Notes: generated by a model from the letters alone, not told the origin. Positions 8,697 through 17,704 are shown, numbered from the stretch's first letter. The stretch: 64,000 nt of DNA from Brevibacterium pigmentatum (GCF_011617465.1 NZ_CP050153.1:2480001-2544000), one strand, 5' to 3'. Translations and numbers: made by a program.

Positions 8697-9548
8697 ATGA
8701 GCCTCGGTTCGGGACTACGGTCAAACTTCACTGACGCTGGATATGCTGACACCATGGGTGAAGACAACACAGGCGCGCCGAACATGGTCTCTCCCCGATC
8801 TCTCGACATGATGTTGCAGGTCGGGACCAACTTTCCTGACGATTCCATGAGTCTTGCAGAACAAATTATGCATCGCTTCGAAGCCGCACTCAGCATAGGC
8901 ATCCTCAGCCGCGGAGACCGTCTTCCTCCCGAGTCCGATCTGGCCGAACATCTTGGAGTCTCTCCGCTGACCCTCCGCCATGGTTTGCACATGCTGCGCC
9001 AGAGAGGCCTGGTCGCAACCCGGCGCGGACGAGGCGGCGGGAGCTATATCAGCGGCCAGGTCATCGACCAGAACGAGAACACCGAACTGCGGTTGCAGCA
9101 GATCGACACGGACGGGCTTCGCGATCTTTTCGATCTGGCGGCCAGCGCGGGCCGCGCAGCGGCACGACTCGGCGCGATGCGCACGGACGCGAGCGAAGTG
9201 GCCGGAATGCGAGCATGGAACGAACATTTCCTCAAGGAGACAACCAATGCGGGCCTACGGCGGGCAGACAGTCGATTCCACATCGAGCTCGGCGTCCTCG
9301 CGCAGTCGCCGCAGCTGACTTCGCTACTCGTGCGGGTGCAGTCAGAACTCGCCCCGATGACTTGGTGGGAAAAACAGATCGCCGAGCGCAAATCCACCGC
9401 CTACGACGAACACAACAGCATTATTGATGCAATCGCCTCGGGCAATCATGAGGAAGCCGAGTCACTTACCACCAAACACATCGAGAAGGAACAGGTGTAT
9501 GCGATCGAACATCACCTACGCCTCCTGATGACGGAGAAAGAATTGTGA
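8697..9548 (+). CDS. GntR-family regulator, FadR/FCD-type
   Basis: 283-aa transcription factor. A winged helix-turn-helix lies at about residues 50-115 (S-L-A-E-Q-I-M-H-R-F, G-D-R-L-P-P-E-S-D-L-A-E-H-L-G-V-S), followed by an all-helical FCD ligand domain (R-A-D-S-R-F-H, D-E-H-N-S-I-I-D-A-I, E-A-E-S-L-T-T-K-H-I-E). AGGA six bases before ATG 8697 supports this start; ATG 8754 is possible. The stop overlaps the following Cache-protein start (GTGA), so the two are coupled. It probably controls the amine oxidase and permease through the motifs at 5977 and 10307. Confidence 0.88.
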   Translation: MSLGSGLRSNFTDAGYADTMGEDNTGAPNMVSPRSLDMMLQVGTNFPDDSMSLAEQIMHRFEAALSIGILSRGDRLPPESDLAEHLGVSPLTLRHGLHMLRQRGLVATRRGRGGGSYISGQVIDQNENTELRLQQIDTDGLRDLFDLAASAGRAAARLGAMRTDASEVAGMRAWNEHFLKETTNAGLRRADSRFHIELGVLAQSPQLTSLLVRVQSELAPMTWWEKQIAERKSTAYDEHNSIIDAIASGNHEEAESLTTKHIEKEQVYAIEHHLRLLMTEKEL

Positions 9549-10243
9549 GATCAGAGCGGAATCATAAATTTCTCGCCGACACAGCAGACACCATCGCCGA
9601 GCGAGTCGACTCAGTGTTCGCGTCGCTGGAAGCGCTCCGCGACGCTGCGCTACCCATCTTCGATGCGCCTCGGGTCAGACACGAAGATCTTGCGGTGCTC
9701 GAACCGAGTGTCGCTGACATCATTGGGGACCACGATGGCCTTCTCACTGGGGCAGGCGTTGCGGTCTCGCCTGGGGCGCTGTCGAACACCTCGGCATGGA
9801 TGCAATCCTGGCATGTCTCGGCCTCCGGTCTTCGATTCACTCGTCACAGTCTCAATCCGTCGTCCGTTGACTTCTACAACTACACAGAAATGCCTTGGTA
9901 CCAGCAGCCACGAGCGACACGAGAGGCCTATATCTCGGGCCCCTATATGGACTTCGGCGGAACCGACTCACGGATCATCACCGCCGCCCTGCCCGTGGAC
10001 AGCTGGAACGACAGCACAAGCGTGGTGGCTGCGGATCTGTCTCTGCCCAGTTTCGAACGCATCCTGCTGAGCACGATTCACACGTTTGATCCTGAAACCG
10101 CGCTCATCTCCCCCAGCGGCCGAGTCATCGCCACCAATTCCGCCTCCATTGCCGCCGCTGGCAAGACCACGCGAGATCCAAAATCCAGAGTTCGGATTCC
10201 TGCGCTGAGAGTGCAATGCTCGTGGGAACTGTGCTCCTTCTGA
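9545..10243 (+). CDS. Cache-domain small-molecule sensor protein
   Basis: 232 aa starting at a GTG that overlaps the gntR stop. Residues ~85-200 resemble a dCache ligand pocket: Y-N-Y-T-E-M-P-W-Y-Q-Q-P, then Y-I-S-G-P-Y-M-D-F-G-G, then I-I-T-A-A-L-P-V, and later T-A-L-I-S-P-S-G-R-V-I-A-T-N. There is no transmembrane helix, signal peptide or output domain, so it may act in the cytoplasm, perhaps with the coupled GntR protein. The final 30 residues look less conserved; a late frameshift is possible but not shown. Confidence 0.72.
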   Translation: MRSERNHKFLADTADTIAERVDSVFASLEALRDAALPIFDAPRVRHEDLAVLEPSVADIIGDHDGLLTGAGVAVSPGALSNTSAWMQSWHVSASGLRFTRHSLNPSSVDFYNYTEMPWYQQPRATREAYISGPYMDFGGTDSRIITAALPVDSWNDSTSVVAADLSLPSFERILLSTIHTFDPETALISPSGRVIATNSASIAAAGKTTRDPKSRVRIPALRVQCSWELCSF

Positions 10244-10306
10244 CCCACTGACCGCGCAGGCACAACATTGCCACCGAGAATAGTGGTGCGAGAACATCCG
10301 CGTGAG

Positions 10307-10341
10307 TTTAAACATTAATAGTAACGACTATTGAATAGTCG
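10307..10341 (+). promoter_or_regulatory. Shared control motif and 17-bp palindrome before APC permease
   Basis: TTTAAACATTAATAGTAAC then GACTATTG matches the site at 5977 (24 of 27 positions). It runs into the perfect palindrome CGACTATT-G-AATAGTCG at 10325-10341. The permease ATG is 77 bp downstream. A palindrome joined to a shared direct motif suggests an operator plus promoter element of the amine regulon. Confidence 0.6.
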
Positions 10342-10417
10342 TTCGCGCCGCACTATTCTGAACTCACTGAACCATTCGCTCGGCAGTCGCTGCCTCACAA
10401 CACAAGGACGTGTTTCC

Positions 10418-11848
10418 ATGACTGGTCAACGAAACGTCGAACTGGAAAAGACATTGGGCGTAGCGTCAATCGTCCTCTTCGGCCTCGCCTACATGGGTCC
10501 CCTAATCATCATCGGGATGTTCGGGATCATCGCTAACGCCAGCCAAGGCGCCGCGGCAGGGTCCATGTTCATCGCAACCGTGGCCATCCTCTTCACAGCA
10601 CTCAGCTATGCACGTATGGCCCGCCACTACCCGATGTCCGGCTCTGGTTACACCTACGTCCGCAAGACCATCGGCCCGAAATCGGGCTTCATGGTCGGAT
10701 GGTGTCTCCTCCTGGACTATGTTTTCATCCCGCTCGTCATCTGGCTGGTTGGAGCGGAGTACCTCTACGCTCAGTTCCCAGAAATACCTAAGGCCGTCTG
10801 GCTACTCATCTTCGTTGCCGTCACCACAGCGATCAATCTCGTCGGGATCAAAGTGGCCGACCGTGCCAACATGATCGTCATCAGTTTTCAAGTCGTCATC
10901 CTGGCGCTCTACTTCATTCTCTCTCTGACCAGCATCATCAACGACGGCGGCGCCAGTCGGCTGATCGATCCAGAGCCGTTCATCGGTGTCCAGCAGGAGC
11001 TCGGTCCGATTGCTAGCGGTGCCGCCGTCGCAGCGTATGTGTTCCTCGGCTACGACGCCGTCACGACACTTTCCGAAGAGACAAAAGACGCCGCCAAGAA
11101 CATTCCGCGCGGAATCGTGCTCGTAGCACTCGTCGGCGGAGCCATCTTCGTCGTCATGGCATTCCTGATGGCCCTCATCCTCCCTGGAGGCCAGCTAGAG
11201 AATGCTGAAGCGGCCGGATCTCAGATCGCACTGACGATCGGCGGACAAGTCTTCGCAGCATTCTTCCTCGCTGCCCTTGTCGCCCAGCAGTTCAATGCCG
11301 GAATCGCCGCACAGGCAAGTTCGGCCCGGCTCCTGTTCGCTATGGGTCGAGACGGCATCTTCCCACGATCGTTCTTCGGCTACGTCTCCAGAAAGTTCCG
11401 CACGCCCAGCCTCAATATCATTCTCTGCGGCGTCATCGGACTCGGCGCGGTCTTCCTCTCGCTCCAGACTTCCACTTCGTTCATCAACTTCGGAGCTTTC
11501 GTCGGATTCACGATGGTCAATGTCGCGGTAATCGCCTACTACGTCCGCCACCGCGCCGAGAGGCTAAACCGCTTCCTCTACATTGTGCTCCCGGCCATCG
11601 GTGCAATCGTCGACCTCTACCTTCTCGTCAATCTCGACAATCTCGCGAAGCTGGTAGGCGGCTCGTGGCTTCTACTGGGTCTGATCTATCTCGCCGTCCT
11701 CACGCGTGGCTTTACTCGAAAAGCACCCGAACTCGGTGCCAACACCACCGCCGAGTGGCCGTCGCCCGCCGAGTCCAACAGCGGCGAAGAAGAGAAGTCC
11801 ACCAAGGTCAGCCCTGAACCTTCCGCCCCTGCAACAGACGTCAACTGA
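10418..11848 (+). CDS. APC-family amine/amino-acid permease
   Basis: 476-aa membrane protein with 12 hydrophobic helices and the APC signature early on (V-L-F-G-L-A-Y-M-G-P, then S-Y-A-R-M-A-R-H-Y-P-M-S-G-S-G-Y-T-Y). The ATG at 10418 is chosen because AAGGA lies upstream and it matches the family N-terminus; an in-frame TTG at 10331 is inside the regulatory motif. The polar C-terminal tail is Ser/Glu-rich. It resembles PuuP-type putrescine or ethanolamine importers and lies 34 bp before the aldehyde dehydrogenase gene. The substrate is inferred to be an amine. Confidence 0.88.
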   Translation: MTGQRNVELEKTLGVASIVLFGLAYMGPLIIIGMFGIIANASQGAAAGSMFIATVAILFTALSYARMARHYPMSGSGYTYVRKTIGPKSGFMVGWCLLLDYVFIPLVIWLVGAEYLYAQFPEIPKAVWLLIFVAVTTAINLVGIKVADRANMIVISFQVVILALYFILSLTSIINDGGASRLIDPEPFIGVQQELGPIASGAAVAAYVFLGYDAVTTLSEETKDAAKNIPRGIVLVALVGGAIFVVMAFLMALILPGGQLENAEAAGSQIALTIGGQVFAAFFLAALVAQQFNAGIAAQASSARLLFAMGRDGIFPRSFFGYVSRKFRTPSLNIILCGVIGLGAVFLSLQTSTSFINFGAFVGFTMVNVAVIAYYVRHRAERLNRFLYIVLPAIGAIVDLYLLVNLDNLAKLVGGSWLLLGLIYLAVLTRGFTRKAPELGANTTAEWPSPAESNSGEEEKSTKVSPEPSAPATDVN

Positions 11849-11882
11849 CCTCAGAACGAGTTCAATTCGAGAAAGGAAAACA

Positions 11883-13304
11883 ATGAGCAGTTTCGACCGC
11901 TTCTACATCAACGGAGACTGGGTTCCTGCCGGTTCAGCTCACGAGCGCCTTCCGGTGCTCAATCCCACCACGGAGGAGGCAATCGCTGAAGTCGCCCTGG
12001 CCTCCAAAGATGACATCGACCGCGCAGTCGACGCTGCGCAGCGGGCACTGCCAAGCTGGTCGTCAACAGAACCGAAAAAGCGAGCCCAGTATCTGCACGC
12101 GATCGCCGACGCAATTGAGCAGAACGTTGACGGCATCGCCGCAGTCCTGACCGAAGATGTCGGAGTGCCCACCAAGTTTGCTCAAGATGTGCAAGTCGGT
12201 TGGACCATCCAATATTTCAGGGACGCGGCAAATGCTCTCTCAGACATCGAATTCGAATCCGCGTATGGAGATTCGGCCATTGTCAGGCGGGAACCTGTCG
12301 GGGTCGTCGCGGCAATCACTCCCTGGAACTTCCCGCTCATGCAGTCGGCAGCAAAAGTTGCTCCGGCACTGGCCGCCGGATGCACCGTTGTACTCAAACC
12401 ATCCGAAGTAGCGCCTCTCAGCCTATTCTCTTTGGCCGAGATCGCCTCCGAGGTCGGGTTGCCGGCGGGAGTTCTCAACATCGCCACCGGGTATGGGCCC
12501 GAGATTGGAGAGCATCTCGTGTGCCACCCGGGTGTCAACGCCGTGTCATTCACCGGATCAACTCGCGCAGGAACCAGGATCGCCGCACTTGCCGCAGCTG
12601 ATGTGAAACGGGTAACGCTAGAACTCGGAGGCAAATCTGCCGGTGTTGTACTTCCCGGAGCCGACATCGAACAAGCCGCCCGAGCAACGCTCCTCGATTG
12701 TTACCTGAATTCAGGGCAGAAATGTGTTGCCCAGACCCGACTCCTAGTGCCGCGGTCGCAACTCGAAGCAGCCGAATCAACAACGAAGGCAGTGGCGCAG
12801 AAACTCACTGTCGGCGATCCCGCGGACCCTTCGGTCGACGTCGGACCCGTTGTCTCAGCTGCTCAGCTGGCTCGCGTCCGTGACCATATCATTCGAGCAG
12901 AAGAATCCGGTGCACAGCTGATCGTCGGTGGTGCGGACTCGCCAGCCAACCTCGGCCGCGGGTACTTCGTCCGCCCGACCGTCTTCAGCTCGGTAACAAC
13001 CGACATGCCCCTCGCTCAAGAAGAGGTGTTCGGCCCGGTGCTTGCCATACTTCCCTATGACACCGTTGACGAAGCGATCGAAATTGCAAACGACTCCGAG
13101 TACGGACTGGGCGGTGGAGTGTGGGCCAAGACACGCGATGAGGGTATCGCCATCGCCCGAAAGATCCGTACGGGCCAAGTTGCCATCAACGGTGCAATCC
13201 CGACCCCCGACCTCCCGTTTGGAGGATTCAAGAAGTCAGGGTACGGCAGGGAAGGCGGAGCCTACGCAGTTAACGAGTTCTTGGAAATTAAAACCATATA
13301 CTAA
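11883..13304 (+). CDS. NAD(P)-dependent aldehyde dehydrogenase
   Basis: 473-aa ALDH-superfamily enzyme oxidising aldehydes to acids. N149 (T-P-W-N-F), the Rossmann motif F-T-G-S-T-R-A-G (~223-230), general base E247 (L-E-L-G-G-K) and nucleophile C281 (S-G-Q-K-C) are all present. The ATG follows GAAAGGA. With the amine oxidase it would complete conversion of an amine to a carboxylate; 4-aminobutanal or phenylacetaldehyde-type substrates are plausible. It is the last gene of the module and ends just before an IS remnant. Confidence 0.93.
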   Translation: MSSFDRFYINGDWVPAGSAHERLPVLNPTTEEAIAEVALASKDDIDRAVDAAQRALPSWSSTEPKKRAQYLHAIADAIEQNVDGIAAVLTEDVGVPTKFAQDVQVGWTIQYFRDAANALSDIEFESAYGDSAIVRREPVGVVAAITPWNFPLMQSAAKVAPALAAGCTVVLKPSEVAPLSLFSLAEIASEVGLPAGVLNIATGYGPEIGEHLVCHPGVNAVSFTGSTRAGTRIAALAAADVKRVTLELGGKSAGVVLPGADIEQAARATLLDCYLNSGQKCVAQTRLLVPRSQLEAAESTTKAVAQKLTVGDPADPSVDVGPVVSAAQLARVRDHIIRAEESGAQLIVGGADSPANLGRGYFVRPTVFSSVTTDMPLAQEEVFGPVLAILPYDTVDEAIEIANDSEYGLGGGVWAKTRDEGIAIARKIRTGQVAINGAIPTPDLPFGGFKKSGYGREGGAYAVNEFLEIKTIY

Positions 13305-13332
13305 TCAACTCTTCATTGGTCGGAAACGAGAA

Positions 13333-13746
13333 TGTCAAGCCCCGGGTTTCGTAGCGGCTCCTTTTCTTGGTTTCCTAAGCAGCCGCCAGTTCTGTCGTGG
13401 ACTGGTTGATCCATTCGGAATGGACCTCGAACGGTGGTCGGTACCCGATCCCAGAGTGCAGTCGGGTCTGGTTGTACCAAGCCACCCACTTCGACGTCTC
13501 CGCCATCACCTCAATCAACCCCGACCACACCTTCCGGTCGATAAGCTCGGCCTTGTAGACCGAGTTCAGCGCCTCCGCCATTGCGTTGTCATACGAGTCC
13601 CCAGGCGACCCCACAGTTGCCACGACCTCTGACTCCGCCAGGGTCTCGCCACAGCGAATCGACCGGAATTGCACCCCGCGATCCGAGTGATGCGCCAGCC
13701 CGGAGGCGCCCCAATCGTCATCACTGTATCCCATAGCGGTACTCAC
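13333..13746 (-). pseudogene. IS3-family transposase C-terminal remnant
   Basis: ~120 aa of an OrfB-type integrase core: H-H-S-D-R-G-V-Q-F, then G-S-P-G-D-S-Y-D-N-A-M-A-E-A (the catalytic Glu region), then Y-N-Q-T-R-L-H-S-G-I-G-Y. The first DDE Asp and all upstream sequence are absent, so it is inactive. The IS end probably starts near TGTCAAGCCCC at 13333. It is only distantly related to the intact element at 17636. Bases 13747-13862 hold nothing I can name. Confidence 0.85.
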
Positions 13747-13862
13747 GAGTCATCCCCAGCCGGGGGAGGGAGGCGAAGGAACAAACGGTTCGAATCCAAA
13801 GTTGCTGAAACCCCGAAACATCAGCAGATAATCAAATTATCCACTATGTCTCGCAAAGTTGT

Positions 13863-15473
13863 TCATGATTCAGAGGAAATCAAACAGTTATAACCGCCAA
13901 ACACTGACGAACCAACAATCCTCAAATTGATAACAGGACCAAAGACGTGGTCGAAATATACCGTTTTCACAGTATTGGATTCCCAAACAGGAAAGGATAA
14001 GACTGCAGTCGGCATAGTCTGCTGCAATGGATGCTTAAATCTGTGCTGCGGGGAAGACAGTCCGACCCTTTGAATTGATCCGTCCGCGTTCACGGCTACT
14101 GTCTCGCCATGCACTTCAGCACCATGCAACTTAGGACCGTGCCAAGTCAATTCCAGTTGCGTGGACCCTTCTCCCCGTACACCAACCACCGTCACCAACG
14201 GCTCAGGATCACACACCGGGCGAGCCTCAAGAGCAACCCCCAGCTGATCAGATGCCCTACCTTCAACTAAGTGAACTCGAGGATGTAGCGCGGTACCGTC
14301 GGAATCCTGATGCCGTGCATGCTTCCCGATCAGTTCAGGCAGAAAGCGTTGAGAACCTTCTTTTCCAACCGGCTCATACATAAACGGTTCAAAGCTAACG
14401 TCCAGAACATTCATCGTTCGTCTAGAATCGCCAGCGATCCAGTCACGAAGCAAAGCATTGATATGGGAATCGCCGAATGAATACCCGACGACCACGAGGT
14501 GGTTCGACCTGCGCAATGCAACGCGAGCAGCATAGTTCAGCTCAAGAGTCGGCCCATCGGTACCTAGTTTGTCACGGTCTCCGACTACAATCCAGGGCAA
14601 GGACCTCGATTCGTTTTCAAGATCCTGTGATGATACGACGTTCAGCGCTTTCGGCATCGTAGTCAAATACGAACCCGCAACTTGCTCTATCTCACGCCAG
14701 TCCAAAGACCCATGCAGTTTCAACAAATTTAGAACTCGGTCCTCGGCAGGAAAACTCAACTCCTCGCCGGGAGTCCAGGTATCGATACCGCGATTCACCT
14801 TGATCTTATCGAGAGCAGCAGCCTCTACTGTGAGATCGTAATTCAGAGTAATTACGTCAAGCCCACCGGTCTGTGATCGAGCCAGATCGATGATCGGTTC
14901 CAGATACTCAACGTTGCCGTGCTCGTAAAGTATCTTAGCTAGCTCACGCAAAACAAATCGTTCAGCACCCCGAAAAGAATCTCGAAGGTCGGGCTTTAGT
15001 TCCGAAGCAGCGATCTGCGCGATCGAATCACTAATTGACCGATGGGTGGCAATAGAAAACCTATCTAACGCTTCGGCGATTGAAGCCACCAATTGCTTAG
15101 TTTCTCGAAGTTTAAATCGCGATCCCTTGAACTCGTTAAACGCTGTTAACCAATTTCCAACAAACGGCGCAACCTCGTGATCGTCACGTACTTGAAGCAG
15201 ACGCAATGAAGATATAAGGGTCTCAATGTTCACAGCAAGCTGCGGATCGCGTCCGCGTAAACCCTGGTAACCAGCCATGGCGCCATAGACTGCATTTAAG
15301 ACTCTCGTCCACTCGCTAAGTTCCCAAGGGTCGCTCCCCGAGTTCGCCCTTGCCAATATCTGAGAAGCAAGTTGCGAAGTTACGGGTAAACCTGCATCTA
15401 CAGATGCACCTGCTCCGAGCAAAACGGCAACTTTCCCCGAATCATTCGATTCGACGCCAGTCTCTTGCCACAT
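13863..15473 (-). CDS. SIR2-domain protein, probable NAD-hydrolysing defence effector
   Basis: 536 aa. The N-terminal ~340 residues form a SIR2-like NAD-binding fold: L-L-G-A-G-A-S (18-24), T-L-N-Y-D (209-213), L-H-G-S with H254, and V-V-G-Y-S-F-G-D-S-H-I (328-338). The C-terminal ~190 residues match nothing I recognise. SIR2 NADases act in several anti-phage abortive-infection systems (Thoeris ThsA, DSR, SIR2-HerA). No partner such as HerA, TIR or prokaryotic Argonaute is adjacent. The base composition is clearly AT-richer than the core, and the gene sits in a cluster of decayed defence-like genes. The defence role is inferred. Confidence 0.78.
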   Translation of the reverse strand: MWQETGVESNDSGKVAVLLGAGASVDAGLPVTSQLASQILARANSGSDPWELSEWTRVLNAVYGAMAGYQGLRGRDPQLAVNIETLISSLRLLQVRDDHEVAPFVGNWLTAFNEFKGSRFKLRETKQLVASIAEALDRFSIATHRSISDSIAQIAASELKPDLRDSFRGAERFVLRELAKILYEHGNVEYLEPIIDLARSQTGGLDVITLNYDLTVEAAALDKIKVNRGIDTWTPGEELSFPAEDRVLNLLKLHGSLDWREIEQVAGSYLTTMPKALNVVSSQDLENESRSLPWIVVGDRDKLGTDGPTLELNYAARVALRRSNHLVVVGYSFGDSHINALLRDWIAGDSRRTMNVLDVSFEPFMYEPVGKEGSQRFLPELIGKHARHQDSDGTALHPRVHLVEGRASDQLGVALEARPVCDPEPLVTVVGVRGEGSTQLELTWHGPKLHGAEVHGETVAVNADGSIQRVGLSSPQHRFKHPLQQTMPTAVLSFPVWESNTVKTVYFDHVFGPVINLRIVGSSVFGGYNCLISSES

Positions 15474-15616
15474 CGTGATGTCCTAACGCTTAGTAAATCA
15501 ACTCAATACTTCACTGCTCTTCCCGTTTCGAGAATCATCCACTTCTTCGAATACGATAAAGCAAAGCCAGTTCAAGGGCCGACTAGAGACTTCACCCCTG
15601 ACTCCCAAATACCAAC

Positions 15617-16282
15617 TCAACCTATGACGTAGCTCGAGGAGACCTTATAGTCACCGGGCTTTTCACTAAGTTGGCCATCGATTGTTCGCTCCCACCGAAG
15701 CCCATTAGTGTCAGTGAACGTGATCCCAATGCCTATCGGTCCGGCTCGCCATCCCCCTTCTACCCACTCTGAGCTCCCGTCGTCGTTCTGCTCTAGAGAC
15801 TTGACGACCCCATCCTGGTTGGGCAGATTCCAAGACAAATCTATGCTCTTCACCTCGGCACGCTGTGAGTTGATAAATGCACTCATTCCAGAATGACGTT
15901 CGGGGGAACCCATGGGCGGCAACGTTCCGCCGATAATGTCGTTCTGATTATTCGGTGCGATGAAACTAAGCACCGCATTATAAACAGGTTGATTACTGGC
16001 GTTGAACACCCGCACCTCGAACGAATCCAAGACGTCCTTCGTTAGCCACGCCGAAATTTGCGAAGCTTGTTCGCGTCGTTTCTCCCGGCCGCGCTCGGTT
16101 GCTTCAGACTCAAGCGCATCCACTTGATCCTGAGCAGACTTCATCTGCTGGAACGCGTATGTAGCTGCGAAAGCAGCTGCACAAAACGCGAGGAACGTCG
16201 ATACAGCCGAAATCCAATCTGGTACAGACCCATATTCCCATGCCGATGTATCGACGTTCAAAAACGCGTAATGAAAGATCAT
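15617..16282 (-). CDS. Membrane-anchored coiled-coil protein, unknown function
   Basis: 221 aa. One hydrophobic helix at about residues 24-45 (W-I-S-A-V-S-T-F-L-A-F-C-A-A-A-F-A-A) is followed by a charged helical stretch rich in Gln/Glu/Arg (50-75) and a C-terminal β-rich domain (~80-221). The start lies 6 bp past the stop of the helicase remnant, so they probably share a transcript; the SIR2 gene follows after ~140 bp. Small membrane proteins of this layout occur in phage-defence loci, but I do not recognise the family. Confidence 0.6.
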   Translation of the reverse strand: MIFHYAFLNVDTSAWEYGSVPDWISAVSTFLAFCAAAFAATYAFQQMKSAQDQVDALESEATERGREKRREQASQISAWLTKDVLDSFEVRVFNASNQPVYNAVLSFIAPNNQNDIIGGTLPPMGSPERHSGMSAFINSQRAEVKSIDLSWNLPNQDGVVKSLEQNDDGSSEWVEGGWRAGPIGIGITFTDTNGLRWERTIDGQLSEKPGDYKVSSSYVIG

Positions 16283-16288
16283 CCAATA

Positions 16289-17161
16289 TCAGTCCCCGGA
16301 ACTACTCGCGGAAATTATGTTCAACGACGGCAGCGCATCGACAATCCTCATAGTCTCCAAGGACAACGTGACGATCCGGGCAAGAAGATCAAAAACGTAA
16401 CGCGGATCCCCTACCTCGCGCGCCCAACCGTTAGCGTCGTTGACGATGCCGACCTTCGCCTGAGCCATCCACTCGCGTAACGTTTGAGAAAGTAGTTGGA
16501 TCGGGGGCACTAAGAACAAGACTGTGCCGCCCTTACCGACTTGATCCTCGGCAATCTTTAGCGAGGTGAAAGTCTTACCTGTGCCGCAGGCCATGATCAA
16601 CTTACCTCGATCATTGTCCGGCAGACCTTTGCGAACATCATTGATAGCAGCAATTCGGTGACGGCGCGGTTGGTGGGCTGTTGCCAGCTCAACGTGGTCC
16701 GGTGCCGACCATGAGTACTTGGTCCAATCAATCCTCGCATCGTCGAGAACACCGATATCAATTCGCTGTGCTACGTCTTCAAGCGTCTCTTCGGCGTTAC
16801 CGGTCCATCCTGACGCTGTATCAAAGATGTAACGCTCGGTCCACTTACTGCCCGCGCAGGACGCGATGAACTTGTCGATTTCAGCTTTGGACACCTTTTG
16901 CTCTGGAGCATAGAACTTGCACTGGATGGCAGCCAGACCTTCGCCATCACGACGTTCGGCAACTATGTCGATACCGGTGTCAGTGCGGTTCCCACGATTG
17001 GGCCATTCAGACCACAACCAAACATTCTCGAACCTTGCTGTCCACTCCGGCTCATTGGATTGATAGGCCTTGATCAAACCTTCAAACCGGTCGCCCTTGT
17101 CTCGTGCATCGAGAGCAGACGAGCTGAGGCTATCTAGGAGGCTACGAATCGACATCGGCAT
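16289..17161 (-). pseudogene. Mrr-like nuclease/DEAD helicase gene with large internal deletion
   Basis: 290-aa open frame. Residues 1-~150 are a restriction-endonuclease-like domain (D-T-G-I-D-I-V-A-E, then A-I-Q-C-K-F-Y, a PD-(D/E)xK pattern). Residues ~180-230 start a superfamily 2 helicase (A-C-G-T-G-K-T Walker A, L-V-P-P-I-Q-L-L). It then jumps to G-I-V-N-D-A-N-G-W and D-P-R-Y-V-F-D-L-L-A-R-I-V-T-L-S-L-E-T, a segment I associate with the extreme C-terminus of large (>1500 aa) restriction helicases. The middle, including the other helicase motifs, is gone. The frame is preserved but it cannot be a working helicase. Confidence 0.7.
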
Positions 17162-17704
17162 GACGTCAGTATCTCAGGTACGTGACACAAATACTGCACT
17201 AGCCACTTATTGGCGGTGATTTGAACCGAGAACCACAGTTGCCCCCTGGCAGAGCCAGAACGAGCTAAGCGAAGCAGTTACTCGGACGGTTCTTTGGTGT
17301 CTCTTCCCTAGGCAACTGAATGTCATCTCATGGCCCAATTGTGCGGTCGTCCCAAACTACGTGCCACCAAAGACAGCAGCGCAACGCTTCAGCCTAGGTC
17401 GAAGTGTGCAGCAAAAGTGTGGCCAAGACTAGCCTCGGTCATGCCACACAGGAGATAAGAGATCATCCAAACTGACGCCAAATGCTCGTGCTAGCTTGAG
17501 CCAAGTCCTTAGGTCCCCGTTGAACTTCCCACTTGAGATATTCAAAAGTGTATTTCGCGAAACCCCGCTTCGCTCGACCAGCATGTCAAAAGTCATGTTC
17601 GCGTCATGACGTGCGACATTGAGAATCACGCGAAGGGGACTGATGCAGGGTTTGGGGACATCTGATCTGGCTTGTTCACAGGCAAGCCTGGAAGGATTGA
17701 CACC

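Noticed and set aside
10331-10417. TTG start of the APC permease at 10331
   Set aside because: It lies within the shared regulatory motif and lacks a ribosome site; ATG 10418 fits the family N-terminus.
13333-13746. Functional IS3 element at the end of the amine module
   Set aside because: Only the C-terminal half of OrfB remains, the first catalytic Asp and the other terminus are missing.
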